From: Mumia sp050632745 | Lineage (GTDB): Bacteria > Actinomycetota > Actinomycetes > Propionibacteriales > Nocardioidaceae | Reading direction: 5' to 3' | DNA: 64,000 nt | Assembly: GCF_050632745.1 (NCBI RefSeq) | Contig: NZ_JBODSD010000002.1 | Location: forward strand, 806,001-870,000 | In this document: one piece after another, positions 59,855 through 64,000 of the stretch | Numbering within the stretch: the stretch's first letter is position 1 | Layout of the letters: the number at the start of each line of letters is the position of its first letter | Notes under the pieces: generated by a model | Seen by the model: the letters and a program-made list of their open reading frames with translations, nothing else | Told to the model about the DNA's origin: nothing | Databases searched by the model: none | Translations under genes and position numbers: made by a program

Positions 59855-60958
59855 CTAGCGCGTGCGGACCGCCTGCACGTGCTCGGCGCTTGCATCGCGC
59901 CCCCGGAACAGCCAGTCACAGCGAGGCTCGACAAACGGGCGAAGGCACGCACGCAGCGGCCGGGAGGCGAGGACGACCGTGAGCAGAACGCATCCAGCGA
60001 CGACGAGGAGCAGGCCCAGCAGGTTGTCGACGCGCTCGTTGAGCGGGGTAGCAGAGAAGATCCTCAGGACGAGTCCGTGCACGAGGAACGGGTACATCGA
60101 CGCAGCACCGACCGCGGTGAGGACGGGCGTCGCACGGCGGGGAAGGACCGCGACAAATGCTGCGGCGAGGCCCAGCCCGACCCCGATGACGATGAGACGA
60201 GTCAGCGTGGCCTCTCCGATCGCGATGTCGAAGGCGGAGTACGGCGCGATGTAGGCCAGCCACCCGATCATCCCCTGCTCTCGCGCGAACAACGCGAGCG
60301 GTACGAGCAGAAGGACGAGCACTGAGGCGCCGGCGACCCTACCGGCTCGCGGTGGGATCCGGTTCGGTGCGCCTCGCCCCAGGCACAGACCGATGACGAA
60401 GAACGGCAGCATCCCGAACGTCCGGTTGAGCGACAGCAGGAGCCCCAGGTCCGACGCGGCGCCGCCCACGACGGAGATCACCAGCGAGATCCCGATCGCG
60501 ACCGAAGGGCGGAGCTGGGCGAACACCGGAGCCAAGAGGCGCCACGCCAGCAACGACAGGAGGAACCACAGCTGATAGAGCGGGGTCAGAAGCTGGTTGG
60601 CCGAGTAGTCGACGCTGTCGTCACCGAGTGCGCGGAACGACACCAGGTACAGGAGCTGGAACACGACGTAGGGGATGACGATGCTGCGGAAGAGGCCGCT
60701 GGCCCGTCGTCCATCGAGGGTACGGCCCGCAAGCATGCCGCACACCAGGACGAAGGCGGGCATGTGGAACAGGTAGATCGCGAAGTAGACGTCCCACGCG
60801 CCAGGGGCCCCGAGAACCTGACCCAGCCCGTGACCGACGACAACGAGGACGATCAACGCGCCCTTGACGTTGTCGAGGTAAGGGTCTCGTGTCACCTCAG
60901 AAGCGGTCGGGAGGGAGGGGACGCGCAAGGCTTGGGACACGACGGCCAACTGTGCCAC
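59855..60958 (-). CDS. Acyltransferase 3 family membrane protein (O-acyltransferase)
   Basis: 367 residues with about ten transmembrane helices. The family N-terminus is DPYLDNVKGALIVLVVVGHGLG, with LFHMPAFVLVCGMLAG in helix 2 and LTPLYQLWFLLSLLAW later. Such enzymes O-acetylate cell-surface polysaccharides or lipids. In this cluster it would modify the teichoic-acid-like polymer or another glycan. GTG start at 60958; no signal peptide. It converges on the tandem TagF gene and is followed upstream on the same strand by the coiled-coil protein. Confidence 0.85.
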   Translation of the reverse strand: MAQLAVVSQALRVPSLPTASEVTRDPYLDNVKGALIVLVVVGHGLGQVLGAPGAWDVYFAIYLFHMPAFVLVCGMLAGRTLDGRRASGLFRSIVIPYVVFQLLYLVSFRALGDDSVDYSANQLLTPLYQLWFLLSLLAWRLLAPVFAQLRPSVAIGISLVISVVGGAASDLGLLLSLNRTFGMLPFFVIGLCLGRGAPNRIPPRAGRVAGASVLVLLLVPLALFAREQGMIGWLAYIAPYSAFDIAIGEATLTRLIVIGVGLGLAAAFVAVLPRRATPVLTAVGAASMYPFLVHGLVLRIFSATPLNERVDNLLGLLLVVAGCVLLTVVLASRPLRACLRPFVEPRCDWLFRGRDASAEHVQAVRTR

Positions 60959-60985
60959 AACGCCGTGTCCGGTCTGACACCGCGT

Positions 60986-62665
60986 TCAGCCGCGCCGGAA
61001 GATGGTCGCGCGCTTCTGCAACCGCAGGTCCTCGCGCGAAAAGCCCGGCAGAAGGTCCTCCCACATCCGAGCGACTTCTTGCTCGTCGTTGCGGATCATG
61101 TCGTCGAGCACGACGGAGACGCGATCGGCGAACTTCTCGCGAAGCATCGGCACGGCCGGGAACCGGGCGTGAACGCCAGTAGCGGCTGGCGGCCCGTCGA
61201 CCAGGAGCAACCCGACATCTGTCAGCGTCGTGAGCGCGTCAGGGTCGTACCACCGGCCGCGGTAGCCGCCGACCTCGACCTCCGTCAACGGTGCGAGGCG
61301 TACCTCCGCGACGTCTCCGAGGCCATGCCGGGCGAGGACCGCACGAGTCTGCTCCGCGAAGCCCTCGTGGTGCTCGAGCGCGACCACCTTGCAGTCCAGC
61401 CCGAAGTGACGGATCGCGAGACCGAACCAGAGCGTCGAGACACCGCTGCCGCACTCCACCACCAGCGAGGGTCGCCGCGAGACCAGCTCGTCGACCACCA
61501 CCTCGACGAGATCCGGCGAGGCAGCCCAACCGCCCATGGGCGGGATCCTCCCCTCCGCGGGGAGCAGCGAGAAGAGATGGATCGTCGACTGGATCTGGGC
61601 GAGCTGCGCCGAGTTCTCGACCGTCCTTCTGCTGACGTCCTTGCTCAGTCCGGTGTCGAGCGCTCGGACAGCCGTCGCGGTGCGGGTCTGCCCCGCCTCC
61701 AGCCGTCGCACCGCAACACGAATCTCCTGCCACTCCTCCGCGTGCCGAGCGCGCTCGACCTCCAGCTCGTCGGCGAGCTCCCGGTGCCGTTCGACGAGGT
61801 TCTCGAGCGCCTTCTGAACCGAACGGCGGTGGCCTCCGGCGGCGACCCCTGTCCGCCGGACGGCCCACAGGACGAGACCGAGCGCGACGACGGCTCCGAC
61901 GAACGCCAGCGAGGCCAGGACACCGGCGCCGACACCACCGACGGCAGCAAGCCAACCCACCACGATCGCAGCGAGGACGAAGGCCAGCGCGCCGGCCACG
62001 GCGACGCCCCGACGACCTCCCACACGCCTGGAGACAGTCCCGAGCGCGCGCGAGAGGCGGACGCCACGGGAGCGCTCGACCCCCTCACGCCGACGCTCCG
62101 CCCTGGCACGAGCCACCTTCTCCCGCTTGAGGCGTTCGCGGATCCGCTGGACGCGCTCACGCTGGGCCGCGAGGCGTTCGTTCTTCTCTTCGAGAGAGTT
62201 GCTCAGATCTGCGACGACCGCGCGCAGCTTCGCCACGGCATCGGGCTCACGGCCTGTCGCACGGCGAGGATCACTCACCAGCAGCGTCGCCCACAGATCA
62301 TCGACCTCGCTCGCCGAGCGATCCGATCGGACCGACAGGGCCACGACCGGCACGTCGCCCAGCCATCCGACGTCATCGACACCGAGGGGGGCGAACGAAC
62401 GCAGGTTCCTGTCGAGACGGGACGCATCGACGAAGAGCCGGACCTCCGGGTCGTCGACGGCGCGGGCGACCGCGTGCCCGACGAGGTCGGAGGCCAGATT
62501 CCCCGACAGCAGGATCTGCGCCTCGACTCCGACGCTTCCCGGGATCTCGCCATCGGCGACGACGACGTCCTCGCAGCTGTCGCGAAGATCGCGAATGGTC
62601 GTGCCCGGCTCATCCGAGACCAGGACCAACCGTCCCCGGACGTGGATGCCGCTTCTCCCCTCCAC
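60986..62665 (-). CDS. Membrane-anchored coiled-coil protein with C-terminal SAM-methyltransferase-like domain
   Basis: 559 residues, GTG at 62665 with GAGGAGG 4 bases upstream. Residues 10-130 form an alpha/beta region. A strongly charged coiled coil (about 140-200, AVVADLSNSLEEKNERLAAQ, then ERLKREKVARARAERR) is followed by two transmembrane helices (about 218-268). A second coiled coil (about 275-345) leads to the methyltransferase-like domain (about 380-559) with SLVVECGSGVSTLWFGLAIR, LEHHEGFAEQ and VGLLLVDGPPAATG. Class I folds of this type modify glycans. No close family name is known to me. Confidence 0.68.
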   Translation of the reverse strand: MEGRSGIHVRGRLVLVSDEPGTTIRDLRDSCEDVVVADGEIPGSVGVEAQILLSGNLASDLVGHAVARAVDDPEVRLFVDASRLDRNLRSFAPLGVDDVGWLGDVPVVALSVRSDRSASEVDDLWATLLVSDPRRATGREPDAVAKLRAVVADLSNSLEEKNERLAAQRERVQRIRERLKREKVARARAERRREGVERSRGVRLSRALGTVSRRVGGRRGVAVAGALAFVLAAIVVGWLAAVGGVGAGVLASLAFVGAVVALGLVLWAVRRTGVAAGGHRRSVQKALENLVERHRELADELEVERARHAEEWQEIRVAVRRLEAGQTRTATAVRALDTGLSKDVSRRTVENSAQLAQIQSTIHLFSLLPAEGRIPPMGGWAASPDLVEVVVDELVSRRPSLVVECGSGVSTLWFGLAIRHFGLDCKVVALEHHEGFAEQTRAVLARHGLGDVAEVRLAPLTEVEVGGYRGRWYDPDALTTLTDVGLLLVDGPPAATGVHARFPAVPMLREKFADRVSVVLDDMIRNDEQEVARMWEDLLPGFSREDLRLQKRATIFRRG

Positions 62666-62772
62666 GGGTCCTCCTCGTCGCCGATGTGCTGGCCTCAACC
62701 AGGCCTCGGATAGCATTGCACGGGCTCCGACGCGGGCCTTACCGGCCCTGCCTCGAAAGCCCGGGGGAATTC

Positions 62773-64000
62773 TTGCCTCAGCACGACGTCAGTCACCAGC
62801 CGACGGTCTCCGTCATCGTCCCGAGCTATCTCGGGGCCAAGGTGCTTCCGACCAGTCTCGGATCCCTCGCCCGGCAGACTCTCGATCCGCGCACCTTCGA
62901 GGTAGTCGTGGTCCTCAACGGACCAGAGGACGAGTCTCGACGCGTCATCGACGACATCCGCACCGCCAGCCCGGCGCTGCGTGTGCGCATCGTGTCGTCC
63001 CCGGTGGCGGGCGCCGGACACGCGCGCAACCTGGGTCTGGACGCCGCGGCCGGCCGCTTCGTGACGTTCGTGGACGCTGATGACGAGGTCACACCGGGCT
63101 ATCTGAAGGTGCTGCTCGACCACACCGAGCCCGGTGTCGTCCCCGTCGCGTCGGTTGCGGACGTCACCGCCGAAAGGGCAGCGCCCTCGTTCGACAACTA
63201 CCTGTCGAACCGCTTGGTCTCTCACGCCGCTGAGGTCACCGATCCCACGACGATCCCCTCCTCGTTGGGATTCGTGGCGGGCAAGATCATCCCGACGGCG
63301 GTGGCCCGGGCCGGTCGCTTCGACACCTCGCTCCGCAGCGGGGAGGACGTCCTCTACTGGTTCGACGTCTTCGAGGCAGCTCCGTTCCGCATCAAGCCGG
63401 TCGCCCTCGACGCCGACGGGGTCTATCTGCGCCACATCGTCGCGAACTCCGTCTCGCGACAGGCAGCCTCCTACGACTTCTCGGTCACCCAGCGCCTCGA
63501 TGTCATCGAACGGCTCTGGTCGCGCCAGGCCGTGGATCCGCGCAGCCGCAAGCTCCGCGCGTCGTTCACCGCCGGTCAGATCTCACTCGTGAACGCCCAC
63601 CTGCGTCTCGACCCGGCCGACCACCCGCGGGTCGTCGCGGACGTTCACGCCCGTGGCCTGGAGGATGCGATCCCCTGGCGTCGCCTCAACGAGGGTCTCG
63701 CTCGCGACCTCGGCATCCTCTACTCGTTCCTGCCCTACGCCGACACCAGCGCGCTCGTCGCCGCGCGCCGCATCCGCGACCGCGGAGTCGTCGTGGACGT
63801 CGTGTCCAACACGATGGGCGCGGACAAGCCCACCGACTGGGCCGCGGGCGTGATCGCACGCGAGCAGCTGGACCGGACGTTTGAGGTCAGCGCCCGAACG
63901 GCGGCCTTCGAGTGGGGGCCGCTGAAGGCGTTCACCCGCCGAGCACTGGCCAAGGTTGCCGAGTGGGAGAACGAGAAGGGCCCCTACGGCAGTGTCTACA
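62773..64000 (+). CDS. GT2 glycosyltransferase with second C-terminal domain (partial, cut by window end)
   Basis: 409 codons visible. TTG start at 62773 with GGGGGA 4 bases upstream. GT-A domain: PTVSVIVPSYLGAKVLPTSL, ARNLGLDAAAGRFVTFVDADDEVTPGYL (DxD as DADD), GKIIPTAVARAGRFDTSL, and RSGEDVLYWFDVF. From about residue 313 a new domain begins (LGILYSFLPYADTSALVAAR) that resembles the start of a GT-B-type protein. No stop before the edge. The frame is clean from 62773. Divergent from the coiled-coil gene, 107 bases between starts. Confidence 0.8.
   Translation, partial: MPQHDVSHQPTVSVIVPSYLGAKVLPTSLGSLARQTLDPRTFEVVVVLNGPEDESRRVIDDIRTASPALRVRIVSSPVAGAGHARNLGLDAAAGRFVTFVDADDEVTPGYLKVLLDHTEPGVVPVASVADVTAERAAPSFDNYLSNRLVSHAAEVTDPTTIPSSLGFVAGKIIPTAVARAGRFDTSLRSGEDVLYWFDVFEAAPFRIKPVALDADGVYLRHIVANSVSRQAASYDFSVTQRLDVIERLWSRQAVDPRSRKLRASFTAGQISLVNAHLRLDPADHPRVVADVHARGLEDAIPWRRLNEGLARDLGILYSFLPYADTSALVAARRIRDRGVVVDVVSNTMGADKPTDWAAGVIAREQLDRTFEVSARTAAFEWGPLKAFTRRALAKVAEWENEKGPYGSVY

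Noticed and set aside
1..64000. tRNA, rRNA, CRISPR array, prophage or integrative element
   Set aside because: No tRNA-like cloverleaf, no rRNA segment, no short spaced repeat array, and no integrase or phage structural gene was recognised.

Overview
The window is high-GC actinobacterial chromosome. Gene order, GTG/TTG starts, the ATGA/GTGA overlaps and the rex-hem, ccs/res, radA-disA-mutY and clpC modules point to Actinomycetes, most likely the Nocardioidaceae (Nocardioides, Aeromicrobium or Mumia type). The family-level placement is inference. No rRNA, tRNA, transposase, integrase or CRISPR array was recognised.

Left part (1-13.8 kb): the end of a TetR-type regulator and glpD; a secreted HbpS-like haem-binding protein divergent from a histidine kinase/response regulator pair (HbpS-SenS-SenR layout); a Cds1-like cysteine-metabolising PLP enzyme; a Ser/Thr kinase with a Thr/Pro-rich tail; a second two-component pair followed by an FtsX-type ABC exporter; and a threonine dehydratase. 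Middle part (13.8-39.5 kb): a haem and cytochrome c block. It holds hemL-phosphatase-tlpA-ccdA-resB-ccsB and rex-hemA-hemC-hemD/cobA-hemB, separated by a secreted lytic transglycosylase. Next come a glutaredoxin-like protein, an acyl-AMP ligase-like protein, a HAD phosphatase, a PlsC-like acyltransferase with a histone-like Lys/Ala tail, a GalE2-like epimerase, the 33-residue ribosomal protein bS22, an AcuC-type deacetylase, proC, an ABC-2 exporter with a TetR regulator, a sugar-phosphate isomerase-like protein and a Ppx/GppA phosphatase. The order resembles the Rv0496-Rv0529 region of M. tuberculosis (from memory).

Right-middle (39.5-49.7 kb): a Cys-rich conserved protein, a VOC protein, a membrane protein, radA, disA, a membrane-anchored secreted protein, mutY, a sulfotransferase and clpC. 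clpC ends at a strong terminator and has two ClgR-like operators upstream. This part resembles Rv3585-Rv3596c.

Right end (49.9-64 kb): a surface-glycopolymer locus. It has a SAM methyltransferase, two adjacent GT2 glycosyltransferases, two large CDP-glycerol-glycerophosphotransferase (TagF/TagB-like) proteins carrying three such domains between them, a membrane O-acyltransferase, a membrane-anchored coiled-coil methyltransferase-like protein, and a GT2 protein cut by the window edge. The most striking feature is here. The two GT2 genes share a perfect 695-bp direct repeat that covers their leaders and first 224 codons. Its codon choice differs from everything around it, and beyond it the two proteins diverge completely. 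This looks like recent gene conversion or tandem insertion of a catalytic cassette onto different C-terminal domains, in a teichoic-acid-like polymer cluster that may be structurally variable.
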